NCBI GenBank assembly: GCA_963812945.1
Contig: CAWEXD010000008.1
Coordinates: 2,046,001-2,110,000 of the forward strand
From: DASRDR01 sp963812945 [NCBI: uncultured Candidatus Rokubacteria bacterium]
Lineage (GTDB): Bacteria > Methylomirabilota > Methylomirabilia > Rokubacteriales
Length of the DNA stretch: 64,000 nucleotides
Reading direction: 5' to 3'
The notes below the pieces were generated by a model, which had not been told where the DNA came from, did no database searches, and was given only the letters and a program-made list of their open reading frames with translations. This document shows, piece by piece, positions 8,921-15,710 of this stretch (position 1 is its first letter; each line of letters begins with the position of its first letter). The translations under genes and the position numbers were made by a program.

Positions 8921-9798
8921 GTCGGCAGAGCGGCGCCCGCGAGCCCTTCGACGGCGGCCGCCATCTCGGCGAGCGGTCCGCGGCCAAGATCGAAGGCCGG
9001 AACCCGGTCGGCAAGCGGCGCGAGCCTCCGGATGGCCTCCCCGAGCGACGTCCCGGCGCGCAGGTTCGTGTAAGGCAGGAGGGCCATCAGCGCGTGCGCG
9101 GGCGCGAGCGGTTCGGGGCGCGCCGATGCGGACGCGCCGCCGCGCCGGGTGAGGAAGACGATCGCCGCGAGCCGCGCCGACGCCGGTCGCGGGCGAGGCT
9201 CGATCTCCTCGGGGTGGAACAGGCACGCGTCGGCCCGCGCGACGCTGGACGGCCCTTGGAGAATCCGGGCGAAGAGGGACTCGCCGAGGAGCTCGCGGCT
9301 CGCCGACCTCAGGGACACGCGCCGCGGCGCGGGCCGCGCGTCGCCCGACGCAGGGTCCAGGAGGGTGACGTCGTCACCCAGCAGCGCGGCCCCCCGGGTC
9401 CAGAGCGCGCAGGCGAGCGTCGACTTCCCGGCCTCCCCGCGCCCGACGAGCAGGATCCCTCGACCGTCCCGCGCCACCAGGGCCCCGTGCGCGATGACGC
9501 CCGGCGACTCCACGATCGCGTTGACCGCCGCGAACTCGACCGCGCCGACCGCGCGCTCCGGGCTCGAGACCCGCGTCTCGACGCCCACCGAGGATCGGAC
9601 GCGCCATTCGGGATCCGCCATCGTTCCGTTGACCCGATCGATCTGCCAGGACCGGGTCGACTCGCTCGCTTCCGTGGTCGCCCAGGGGCGGAAGACGGCC
9701 CTGGCCAGGGCCCGGACGGGGGGGTCGTCGCTCGTCAGCTCGAAGCGAAAGGGGCCCGCCGCCCAGCGCACGGACGGCTCGGCTGACGCCGCGGTCAC
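8917..9798 (-). CDS. HPr kinase-like P-loop protein
   Basis: 293 residues. It contains a Walker A loop GRGEAGKST (residues 119-127) and a following LLGDDVTLLD strand typical of HPr kinase/phosphorylase C-terminal domains. The HPr-binding and regulatory parts of true HprK are absent. Such proteins recur in RiPP clusters, and in some lasso-peptide systems the homologue phosphorylates a Ser at the peptide tail. The GTG start at 9798 overlaps the PqqD-like stop by four bases (GTGA), and its own stop overlaps the radical SAM start, so the three genes are translationally coupled. Confidence 0.8.
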   Translation of the reverse strand: MTAASAEPSVRWAAGPFRFELTSDDPPVRALARAVFRPWATTEASESTRSWQIDRVNGTMADPEWRVRSSVGVETRVSSPERAVGAVEFAAVNAIVESPGVIAHGALVARDGRGILLVGRGEAGKSTLACALWTRGAALLGDDVTLLDPASGDARPAPRRVSLRSASRELLGESLFARILQGPSSVARADACLFHPEEIEPRPRPASARLAAIVFLTRRGGASASARPEPLAPAHALMALLPYTNLRAGTSLGEAIRRLAPLADRVPAFDLGRGPLAEMAAAVEGLAGAALPT

Positions 9799-10079
9799 GC
9801 GGCCGTGACGAGCGCGCCGTGGCGGGTCAGCTCGTCGACGAACGCCGAGACATCCCGGAGCGCGTCTTCCTGGGCGAGCGCCGGGAAGCGCTGGCGCAGG
9901 GCGGCCGTCAGGTCCTCGGCGCTCGCCGGCGTGACGAGGCGCTCCCAGAGGTGGCTGCCGGTGGGGTTTAGGACGAGCGCGGTCCGGGACGTCCGGTGAT
10001 AGAGCACCACTCGGTCGCCCACGGTCGAGGCTTCCACCTGATCGGACCGCGCGAATGTCGACGCGATGGCTCCACTCAT
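9795..10079 (-). CDS. PqqD-family peptide chaperone (RRE)
   Basis: 94 residues, the size of PqqD and of RiPP recognition elements. Visible family features are the beta strands VGDRVVLYHRTSRTALVLNPTG, the SHLWERL turn (LNxxG..LWExL pattern), and the C-terminal helices DVSAFVDELTRHGALV. PqqD-type winged-helix proteins bind the leader part of a precursor peptide and present it to the modifying enzyme. The ATG at 10079 is chosen over a TTG two codons upstream. It lies 25 bases after the last small peptide and overlaps the kinase-like gene. Confidence 0.85.
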   Translation of the reverse strand: MSGAIASTFARSDQVEASTVGDRVVLYHRTSRTALVLNPTGSHLWERLVTPASAEDLTAALRQRFPALAQEDALRDVSAFVDELTRHGALVTAA

Positions 10080-10104
10080 GGCCAAGTCCGCGGTTCTCGA
10101 GGTG

Positions 10105-10287
10105 TCACGATCCCGAGGCGCGCCCCTCGAATGAAGGACGGCCTCTCCAGGTCAAACCGGTGAAGGCTCGATGATGCACCTCGCGCTCGAGCTCCGCCGG
10201 GGTCAGCACGCGTTCCACGCGTGGCGGGTCGTAGGCCGGCACCGGCAGCTCCCCGAGTCCCTCCGGCTCTCTGTCACTCCCATTCAT
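10105..10287 (-). CDS. candidate RiPP precursor peptide A, 60 aa, divergent tail
   Basis: Shares the family core: a short acidic N-terminus, then YDPPRVERVLTPAELEREV. After that it departs from its siblings, which read LYAG; this one runs HHRAFTG and a basic tail ending SFEGRASGS. The ATG at 10287 follows a GGGGGAG site. It is the copy nearest the PqqD-like gene. The tail could be a genuinely different core peptide or the product of decay; the clean ribosome-binding site favours expression. There are no cysteines, so thioether chemistry is unlikely. Confidence 0.65.
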   Translation of the reverse strand: MNGSDREPEGLGELPVPAYDPPRVERVLTPAELEREVHHRAFTGLTWRGRPSFEGRASGS

Positions 10288-10359
10288 CGTCGCTCCCCCA
10301 CCAGACTCCGCGCTCGCCGGATCAGCCTCCCTCGACCACGGTGAGTCCTCGCCCGGCTC

Positions 10360-10458
10360 CTACGTCGGTGTGCCAAGGAGGCCGGCGTAGAGCACCTCGA
10401 GCTCGGCCGGGGTCAGGACCCGCTCGATGCGATAGGTTCGCTCACTGACCTGGGCTGT
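10360..10458 (-). pseudogene. start-less fifth copy of the precursor peptide
   Basis: Reading toward lower coordinates, this frame gives RIERVLTPAELEVLYAG, then LLGTPT and a TAG stop. It lacks the Arg-Glu pair found in the other copies (a 6-base deletion) and has no ATG, GTG or TTG between the upstream in-frame stop at 10459 and the core. Its 5' part overlaps the last five codons of peptide B. It looks like a truncated duplicate; initiation at a CTG inside the core cannot be excluded. Confidence 0.6.
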
Positions 10459-10582
10459 CTACGCCAGCGTACAGGATCTCGCGCTCGAGCTCGGCCGGGG
10501 TCAGCACATGCTCCACCCGTGGCGGCTCGTAGCCCGGCTGGTCCGGCCGCTCGTCGTGATCGCTTTGGTTCTCGTCTCTCAT
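10442..10582 (-). CDS. candidate RiPP precursor peptide B, 46 aa
   Basis: Too short for ordinary gene calls but has a good GGGAGGG site before the ATG at 10582. The N-terminus is acidic and hydrophilic (MRDENQSDHDERPDQPG), followed by YEPPRVEHVLTPAELEREIL, then YAG and the tail VDSPGQ. The LTPAELERE helix is the likely recognition segment for the PqqD-like protein, and the residues from Tyr on are the likely core (inference). The shared Tyr with preceding Glu is reminiscent of the Glu/Tyr pair in PqqA. The tail contains one Ser, a possible kinase target. Confidence 0.72.
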   Translation of the reverse strand: MRDENQSDHDERPDQPGYEPPRVEHVLTPAELEREILYAGVDSPGQ

Positions 10583-10657
10583 TGCACCCTCCCGGTGAAT
10601 CGGTCCGTTGTCAGGTCAAGGCGCACCGTCACGCGGTGCTCGCCGCAGCGACTACGT

Positions 10658-10804
10658 TCAAACGTCGGAAGGCACCGCGCCGGCGTACAGGATCTCGCGC
10701 TCGAGCTCCGCCGGGGTCAGCACTCGCTCCACGCGCGGCGCCTGGTAGTCGGGTCGTGCTGGCTGCTCCTGCTCGATCACCTCGCGCTGTTCCTGGTCAG
10801 CCAT
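10658..10804 (-). CDS. candidate RiPP precursor peptide C, 48 aa
   Basis: ATG at 10804 follows a GAGGAGG site. The N-terminus is Glu/Gln-rich (MADQEQREVIEQEQ), then YQAPRVERVLTPAELERE, ILYAG and the tail AVPSDV. At DNA level its 3' half is almost identical to that of peptide B over about 45 bases, whereas the N-terminal halves differ. This is the pattern expected of a precursor family with a conserved recognition/core segment and a free leader. No Cys or Trp is present. Confidence 0.72.
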   Translation of the reverse strand: MADQEQREVIEQEQPARPDYQAPRVERVLTPAELEREILYAGAVPSDV

Positions 10805-10843
10805 CGTGCCTCCTCTCGAGACATGTCGACGTCAGCAGCCCCG

Positions 10844-10975
10844 TCACGCGGAGACGCCCGCGTAGAGCACCTCGCGCTCGAGGTCCGCCGCCGTCACCAC
10901 CAGCTCCACCCGAGGCGGCTCGTAGGCGGCTGCCGGCTCGCGGCCACCCTTCACGCCGCTCCCCTGAGTGTCCAT
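10844..10975 (-). CDS. candidate RiPP precursor peptide D, 43 aa
   Basis: First gene of the peptide operon. ATG at 10975 with GGAG nine bases upstream. The sequence has a Gly-rich start (MDTQGSGVKGGREPAAA), then YEPPRVELVVTAADLERE, VLYAG and the very short tail VSA. It is the most divergent intact copy in the core (VVTAADLE for VLTPAELE) but keeps PPRVE, LERE and LYAG. A probable promoter lies 49-78 bases upstream. Confidence 0.7.
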   Translation of the reverse strand: MDTQGSGVKGGREPAAAYEPPRVELVVTAADLEREVLYAGVSA

Positions 10976-11023
10976 TCCACATCACTCCATCTGGCGCCGT
11001 TATCCAAGCATTTTCCGGGACGT

Positions 11024-11053
11024 ACCCTAGCATCGGCGCCGGCGCGGCGTCAA
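11024..11053 (-). promoter_or_regulatory. probable sigma-70 promoter of the peptide operon
   Basis: On the minus strand TTGACG (11053-11048) and TAGGGT (11029-11024) are separated by 18 bases. Initiation near 11016 would leave a leader of about 40 bases before peptide D. Confidence 0.4.
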
Positions 11054-11184
11054 ACAGTCACACACGAGTCACGACCGGAAGTGACGCGCGGCGGCCGCAA
11101 GGGCCTGGCGCGGGACGATCGTGGCCGTGTAGCATCGTGGCGGCCTGCCGGACCCGACGGGTCGGCCATGGCCAGGCGGCCTGG

Positions 11185-11649
11185 ATGCCGGACCCGGAGC
11201 GAGCCCTCGATCCGATCCACGCGGCCTCCGCGACGGCCGTCGAGGCATCACGCTACTGTCTCGGGTCGCGCCGCGCTGATCTGCTCGCGACCGGGGTCTT
11301 GGCACTCCTGGTCCTGGCCGGCTCACCCTTCGTGTGCGTGTACCACCGCATCACGCTGCTGGACGTGAGCGTCGTGAGCATCGCGCCGGACGGCCGGCGG
11401 ACCGCCATGCCGGTCCCTCCATCCCTCGGACACCGCCGCGCTCGCCCCTGGGCCGTGCAGCAAGGGCCAGCGGCAGCAGTCCGGGCGCTGGAAGCTCGGA
11501 TTCGTCGGCTGACGCGCGCCGAGCCCGCCATGGCGACCGCCCCGCCCGGAACGCGCTTCGAGTGGACCATCCGCTATTCCGAGAACAGCACGCGGCTCGA
11601 CCGAACGGCGGTGTACCTGTCTTCCCTGCCGGCTGATGGCGCGCGCTGA
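11185..11649 (+). CDS. small membrane-anchored protein paired with HTTM
   Basis: 154 residues, ATG at 11185. One hydrophobic segment (LLATGVLALLVLAGSPFVCVY, about residues 33-53) would anchor it, leaving about 100 residues outside. The soluble part has a beta-like segment (TLLDVSVVSIAPDGRR) and ends FEWTIRYSENSTRLDRTAVYLSSL. Its 3' end overlaps the HTTM gene by 14 bases, so the two are probably made together. It is divergent from the peptide operon. I do not recognise the family. Confidence 0.6.
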   Translation: MPDPERALDPIHAASATAVEASRYCLGSRRADLLATGVLALLVLAGSPFVCVYHRITLLDVSVVSIAPDGRRTAMPVPPSLGHRRARPWAVQQGPAAAVRALEARIRRLTRAEPAMATAPPGTRFEWTIRYSENSTRLDRTAVYLSSLPADGAR

Positions 11650-12508
11650 GCGGTCGGGCCGGGATGGCTGGATCGCCCGCACCCTGTTCACCCCGGTCGA
11701 TCCGCTCGCCGCCGCCCTCTTCCGCATCGCACTCGCGGGCATGGTCGTTGTCGTCTTCTGGCCGCTCCGGTGGCCGCTCCCCGAGCTCGTCGAGGCCAAT
11801 CCGGTTCTGAGGAGCCTCTACGGCAACGTCTTCCTGACCGGCGGTTACTGGACGGCCGTCGTGACGGCGGCCGCGCTGCTCGCCCTGGGCGTGCGGCCTC
11901 GGCTCACCGGAGCCGCGCTGGCCGGCCTGCTGCTTCCGCTGGTGCCGTTCGAGGGAAGACAGCCCGGGCGTCAGGTGCTCGCAGTGACGGTGCTGGCCTT
12001 CTCGTTCCTCAGGAGCGACGCGGCGCTCGCCGTCACCTGGGACCGGCGGACCGCGGCCGTGCCCGTCGGCCCGTACTGGCCGATCCGGATCGTGCAGCTC
12101 CAGCTCTCGGTCCTCTATGCGGCCAACGCGATCGCCAAGACGACCCCGGACTACCTGAGCGGCCAGACCCTCGCGACGATGATGCAGGCGCTGCCCAACT
12201 TTCTGGTTCGTCCATCGGACGGGCACATCGCCCTGGGCGGCCTCTCGATCCCGCTCTGGCTCGCCGCGACGGCAGTCGTGCTCACGGAATACGCGCTGGC
12301 CGTCGGCTTCTGGTTCCGGCGAACCCGCGTGGCGACGGCCGCGCTCGGGGTCGCGTTTCACGCGGTCATGCGCTACGTCGTCCGGATCGGCTTCCTGGAC
12401 GTCGTGGCGCTGCTGCTGTACATGGCGTTCCTGCTGCCCTTCGACCGACGCCCCGCCCAGACGGCGCCGGAGGTCGGCGCCGCGCATCCTGGCGCGCGGA
12501 GCGACTGA
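11636..12508 (+). CDS. HTTM-domain integral membrane protein
   Basis: 290 residues with about seven hydrophobic segments. The opening (LFTPVDPLAAALFRIALAGMVV), the WPLRWPLPEL loop, RIVQLQLSVLYAANAIAK and GVAFHAVMRYVV match the HTTM family, the membrane domain related to vitamin K-dependent gamma-glutamyl carboxylase. In bacteria HTTM proteins are found beside peptide and redox genes, and few have a known reaction. It overlaps its small partner and diverges from the candidate RiPP operon, so a role in modifying or exporting the peptides is possible but unproven. Confidence 0.75.
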   Translation: MARAERSGRDGWIARTLFTPVDPLAAALFRIALAGMVVVVFWPLRWPLPELVEANPVLRSLYGNVFLTGGYWTAVVTAAALLALGVRPRLTGAALAGLLLPLVPFEGRQPGRQVLAVTVLAFSFLRSDAALAVTWDRRTAAVPVGPYWPIRIVQLQLSVLYAANAIAKTTPDYLSGQTLATMMQALPNFLVRPSDGHIALGGLSIPLWLAATAVVLTEYALAVGFWFRRTRVATAALGVAFHAVMRYVVRIGFLDVVALLLYMAFLLPFDRRPAQTAPEVGAAHPGARSD

Positions 12509-12570
12509 CGGCGGCCGAGGCGGGCGCGGCGAACAGTCGCGCCGGCGGGGTGACGCGGCGGGCGGCCCCC

Positions 12571-13821
12571 TCAGAGGCCCGCGCGGATGGCGCGGCCGAG
12601 GCGGCGGACTCCCTCGGCGATGCGGTCCGGGGGCTGGAGGCTGAAGGCCAGGCGCAGATTGTGAGTGCCACGCCCGTCGGGGAAGCACTCGGTGCCCGGA
12701 AGCGCGATGACGCGCTCCTCGGCCGCCCGCGCCGCCACCTTCGCCATGTCCGCCCGCGCGGGCACAGTCAGCCAGAGGAAGAAGCCGCCCTCGGTGCGGG
12801 TCCACCGCACGCCCTCCGGCATCTCGCGCTCGAGCGCGCCGTTCATCGCATCGCGCCGCCGGTGGTATTCGGCCCGGAGCGTCTCGATGTGTGCCGCGAG
12901 CCCGCCGCGCTTCATGAAGGTCCCGACGACCATCGACGCGAAGCCGTTCGTGCTCCCCTCCGCCTTGAAGGCGAGCACGCGCTCGATCACGGCCGGGTCG
13001 GCCAGGACGAACCCGAGCCGCACGCCGGGCGCGACGATCTTCGAGAAGGTGCCGAGCCGTATCACGAGGCCGTCCCGGTCGAGCGCGTGGAGGGTCGGGA
13101 CCGGCTCGCCCTCGAAGCGAAGATCCCGGTAGGCGTCGTCCTCGATCACCGGCACCCCGTGACGTGCGGCGATGTCGAGCAGGGCCCGCCGCCGACCGAG
13201 CGACATCGTCACCCCGGCAGGATTGTTGAACGTCGGGATGGTGTAGACGAACCGCGGCGGGGTGCCAGCCGCCTCGAGCCGGTGGATCTCGCGCTCGAGC
13301 GCCTCGACGTCGAGCCCCTCGTCGTCGAGCATCACGGGCACGGTCCGGATCCCGTGGAACCGGATGTGGTGGATCGTTCCGAGGAAGGTCGGCGCCTCGC
13401 AGAGGCACACGTCGCCGGGGTTCGCCAGCGCCTGCACGACGAGCGCGATCGCCTGGGACGAGCCGTTCGTCATCGCCAGGCCTCCCGCCTCGACGGGACG
13501 CCCCTCCTCGGCCGCGAGCTTCCGCGAGAGCTCCGCCAGGAGGAGCGGGTTGCCCCCGACGTTCCCGTACTGGAGGGCCACCGCGTAGGTCGCCGTGTCG
13601 CGGAGGGCCTCCTCCGCGGCCGCGGCGAGGCCGGCGGCCGGGAAGAGCGCGGGGTCCGGCATCCCGTAGGCGAGCGAGATGACGTCGGACGGGACCCCGC
13701 CCGCCCGCGGCATCGGCGTGGCCGCGCGCACGCGCGCGTTGAAGCGGTCCGGGGTCCACGTGAACCCGCTCATCTCCGCCGTGGAGCCTTCTCGTCCTGC
13801 GTCGGGAACCCGCCCGGCCAT
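12571..13821 (-). CDS. PLP-dependent aminotransferase (2-aminoadipate/kynurenine type)
   Basis: 416 residues, fold-type I aminotransferase of the MocR/LysN-like class. Visible are the LQYGNVGGNPLLL entry, TNGSSQAIALV, CEAPTFLGT, PTFNNPAG (PLP-contacting Asn), EDDAYRDLRFEG, GTFSKIVAPGVRLGF with the Schiff-base lysine, and a late GGFFLWL and LRLAFS with the carboxylate-binding Arg. ATG 13821 follows GGAGGA; no DNA-binding domain precedes it, so it is an enzyme and not a MocR regulator. The exact amino donor is not readable. Confidence 0.87.
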   Translation of the reverse strand: MAGRVPDAGREGSTAEMSGFTWTPDRFNARVRAATPMPRAGGVPSDVISLAYGMPDPALFPAAGLAAAAEEALRDTATYAVALQYGNVGGNPLLLAELSRKLAAEEGRPVEAGGLAMTNGSSQAIALVVQALANPGDVCLCEAPTFLGTIHHIRFHGIRTVPVMLDDEGLDVEALEREIHRLEAAGTPPRFVYTIPTFNNPAGVTMSLGRRRALLDIAARHGVPVIEDDAYRDLRFEGEPVPTLHALDRDGLVIRLGTFSKIVAPGVRLGFVLADPAVIERVLAFKAEGSTNGFASMVVGTFMKRGGLAAHIETLRAEYHRRRDAMNGALEREMPEGVRWTRTEGGFFLWLTVPARADMAKVAARAAEERVIALPGTECFPDGRGTHNLRLAFSLQPPDRIAEGVRRLGRAIRAGL

Positions 13822-13927
13822 CACTCGGTCCTCCCCGCGATGTCGTGAACGTGCGCTGCCGGCTCCACGGTACCAGACCCCGGACGCCCGCGCACCCACC
13901 GGGCTCGCGCTCCGGCGAACCCGGCGA

Positions 13928-14284
13928 TCAGGATCCGCGGACCCGGTCTTGGAGCCGGCGCTCTCGCTTGGTTGGCCGCCCGAGTCCGCGCACGCGCAGG
14001 ACGGCGGGCGGTGGACGCTGCGCCCGTGGAGGCGGCGGTGGCGAGAGATCCTCGTAGAGGGCGCGGGCGGCGGCCGCGGGTCCACGACGATCGCCCAGGG
14101 CCTTGACCACGAGCACCCGCCGCCACTCCCCGAGCGTCACCTCGACCCGATCGCCCTCCCGGATCGCGCGTGACGGTTTGGCGGCCTGGCCGTTGACGTC
14201 CACCTTCCCGCCGTCGCAGGCCGTGTGCGCGAGGCTCCGGCTCTTGTAGAACCGCGCGACCCAGAGCCACTTGTCCAGGCGCAT
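13928..14284 (-). CDS. S4-domain RNA-binding protein (HslR/RqcP-like)
   Basis: 118 residues. Starts MRLDKWLWVARFYKSRSLAHTACDGGKVDVNGQ, the S4 RNA-binding domain of heat-shock protein 15. HslR rescues stalled 50S subunits still carrying tRNA in E. coli. The C-terminus (from about residue 75) is proline- and arginine-rich and lacks a clear domain. The ATG at 14284 lies 9 bases after the phosphatase stop, so it is cotranscribed with cobS-cobC. Confidence 0.85.
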   Translation of the reverse strand: MRLDKWLWVARFYKSRSLAHTACDGGKVDVNGQAAKPSRAIREGDRVEVTLGEWRRVLVVKALGDRRGPAAAARALYEDLSPPPPPRAQRPPPAVLRVRGLGRPTKRERRLQDRVRGS

Positions 14285-14292
14285 GGCGTCCG

Positions 14293-14952
14293 TCAGCCGT
14301 CCGCCCCCCGGGACAGCGTGGACTCGACCGGCGGCGCACCGGGGGCCCCTCCGGGCCGCTGGTTCAGCGCGTGCACGACGGCGCCCTCGGCGCGGTACTC
14401 GATCAGGTTCCAGGCCGCGTAATCCTGGGCGAGCCGAAAGATGTTGCCGAGCGGCAGCCCGAGAGCCTCGGCCAGGATCACGCGGTTGGTGCCGCCGTGG
14501 GCGACGACGGCAACGCGCCCGCCCGCGTGCCGCTCGACGACTCCGCGAACGGCCGGCACGACGCGCGCGCGGAGATCGGCCAGGCCCTCGCCGTCCGGAA
14601 ACGGCATCGCGAAGGGATCGGCGAGCCAGCGGTCGCACAGATCCGGCTCCCGGGCCCTGATCTCCGAGAACGTGAGACCTTCCCAGCGCCCCATCGCCAT
14701 CTCGCGGAACGGCGGCACGACGACCACGTCCGTCCCGCGGGCCGCGGCCAGCGGCGCCGCCGAGTCCCGGGCGCGGAGGAGATCGCTCGCGTAGACGGCG
14801 TCGATCGGCTCCGTCCCGAGGCGCTGCCCGAGCGCGGTCGCCTGCGCGTGGCCCGCGGGGGACAGGGCGATGTCGGTATGCCCGAAGAAGCGGCCCTCCG
14901 CCGCGTGAAGCACCTCGCCGTGGCGGGCCAGGTACACCCACGTCGACGCCAT
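14293..14952 (-). CDS. cobC: histidine phosphatase, probable alpha-ribazole phosphatase
   Basis: 219 residues. YLARHGE (Arg10-His11) is the phosphohistidine motif and VVAHGGTNRV near residue 155 holds the second catalytic His; FFGHTDIALSPAGHAQA and VYASDLLRARDSA are standard for the family. The stop of cobS and the ATG share one base (TGATG), which supports removal of phosphate from alpha-ribazole-5'-phosphate in the last steps of cobalamin assembly. Without that context the substrate could not be named. The last 20 residues are a non-conserved Pro/Gly tail. Confidence 0.8.
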   Translation of the reverse strand: MASTWVYLARHGEVLHAAEGRFFGHTDIALSPAGHAQATALGQRLGTEPIDAVYASDLLRARDSAAPLAAARGTDVVVVPPFREMAMGRWEGLTFSEIRAREPDLCDRWLADPFAMPFPDGEGLADLRARVVPAVRGVVERHAGGRVAVVAHGGTNRVILAEALGLPLGNIFRLAQDYAAWNLIEYRAEGAVVHALNQRPGGAPGAPPVESTLSRGADG

Positions 14953-15704
14953 CAGGTGAGCTCCAGGAAATCGAGGCTCACGGCCAGGGTGAGGACACCC
15001 GCCTCGATCGTCTCGACGAGCGCGCCGAGCGTGTCTCCGGTGAACCCTCCGAGCCGGCGCCGGAGGTAGGCGGCCAGGCGCCAGACGAAGAGCCCCGCCG
15101 CGCCGAGCGGCAGGGCGCCCCACGGGCCGAGCGTCGCGAGGGACACCGAGAGCGCGATCAGTCCGCCGACGACGAGCGCCGGCCAGCGCGCGCCCGCCGC
15201 GAAGGCGTGCCCGGCCCCATCCGGACGGGCCGGTGGACAGAGCCGGACGAGCAGCAAGGGGCCGGCGCGCCCGAGCACCGGAGCCAGTACCAGCGCCCGC
15301 CAGGCGAGGCCTTCCGGCAGGCTCGCCAGCGCCGCGGCCTTGAGGCCGAGGATCAGGACGATGGCAGCCACGCCGTACGGCCCGCTCCGGGCGTCCCGCA
15401 TGATCGCGAGGGCGCGCTCGCGGGACCAGGCCCCGCCGAGCCCGTCGCATGCGTCCGCGAGGCCGTCGAGGTGGAGACCCCCGGTCAGCGCCGCCCAGAG
15501 CGCGACGAGGAGCATGCCACCGACCCCGGGAGGGAAGACGCGGTCGACCGCGAGCGACGCCAGCGCCAGGCACCCGCCGACGACGAGACCGACCACGGGA
15601 AACCAACCGGCCGCGCGGCCGAGGTCACCGGCGGCGCGGCTCCGCGGGAGCGGAAAGGTCGTCAGATAGCGGAAGGCGACGAGGGCGCCGCCGAAGAAGC
15701 TCAT
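14952..15704 (-). CDS. cobS: adenosylcobinamide-GDP ribazoletransferase
   Basis: 250 residues, integral membrane, five or six hydrophobic helices. The signature GGLHLDGLADACDGLGG (residues 75-91), LTTFPLP near the N-terminus and the ARSGPYG loop identify CobS, which joins alpha-ribazole to adenosylcobinamide-GDP to give cobalamin. It is coupled to cobC downstream and begins 6 bases after the carboxyltransferase stop. No cobalamin riboswitch is visible here because the gene is internal to an operon. Confidence 0.92.
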   Translation of the reverse strand: MSFFGGALVAFRYLTTFPLPRSRAAGDLGRAAGWFPVVGLVVGGCLALASLAVDRVFPPGVGGMLLVALWAALTGGLHLDGLADACDGLGGAWSRERALAIMRDARSGPYGVAAIVLILGLKAAALASLPEGLAWRALVLAPVLGRAGPLLLVRLCPPARPDGAGHAFAAGARWPALVVGGLIALSVSLATLGPWGALPLGAAGLFVWRLAAYLRRRLGGFTGDTLGALVETIEAGVLTLAVSLDFLELT

Positions 15705-15710
15705 CCCCCG

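Larger units (their letters stand above)
10105..10975 (-). repeat. five-copy irregular direct repeat (precursor-encoding)
   Basis: Five imperfect direct repeats of about 45-75 bases spaced 80-260 bases apart. Each encodes the PPRVE / LTPAELERE / YAG block on the minus strand (copies near 10165, 10385, 10470, 10690 and 10870). The best match is between the copies at about 10462 and 10683, which share GCGTACAGGATCTCGCG and beyond with one mismatch in some 40 bases. Irregular spacing and conserved reading frame distinguish this from CRISPR or simple repeats. Confidence 0.75.

Noticed and set aside
10105-10975. Regular repeats looking like a small CRISPR array
   Set aside because: Spacing is irregular, repeats are imperfect and all lie in coding frames with ribosome-binding sites; no cas genes nearby.
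6707-10975. Lasso peptide cluster
   Set aside because: No B2 transglutaminase-like protease and no asparagine-synthase-like cyclase are present, and the peptides lack the usual lasso core layout.
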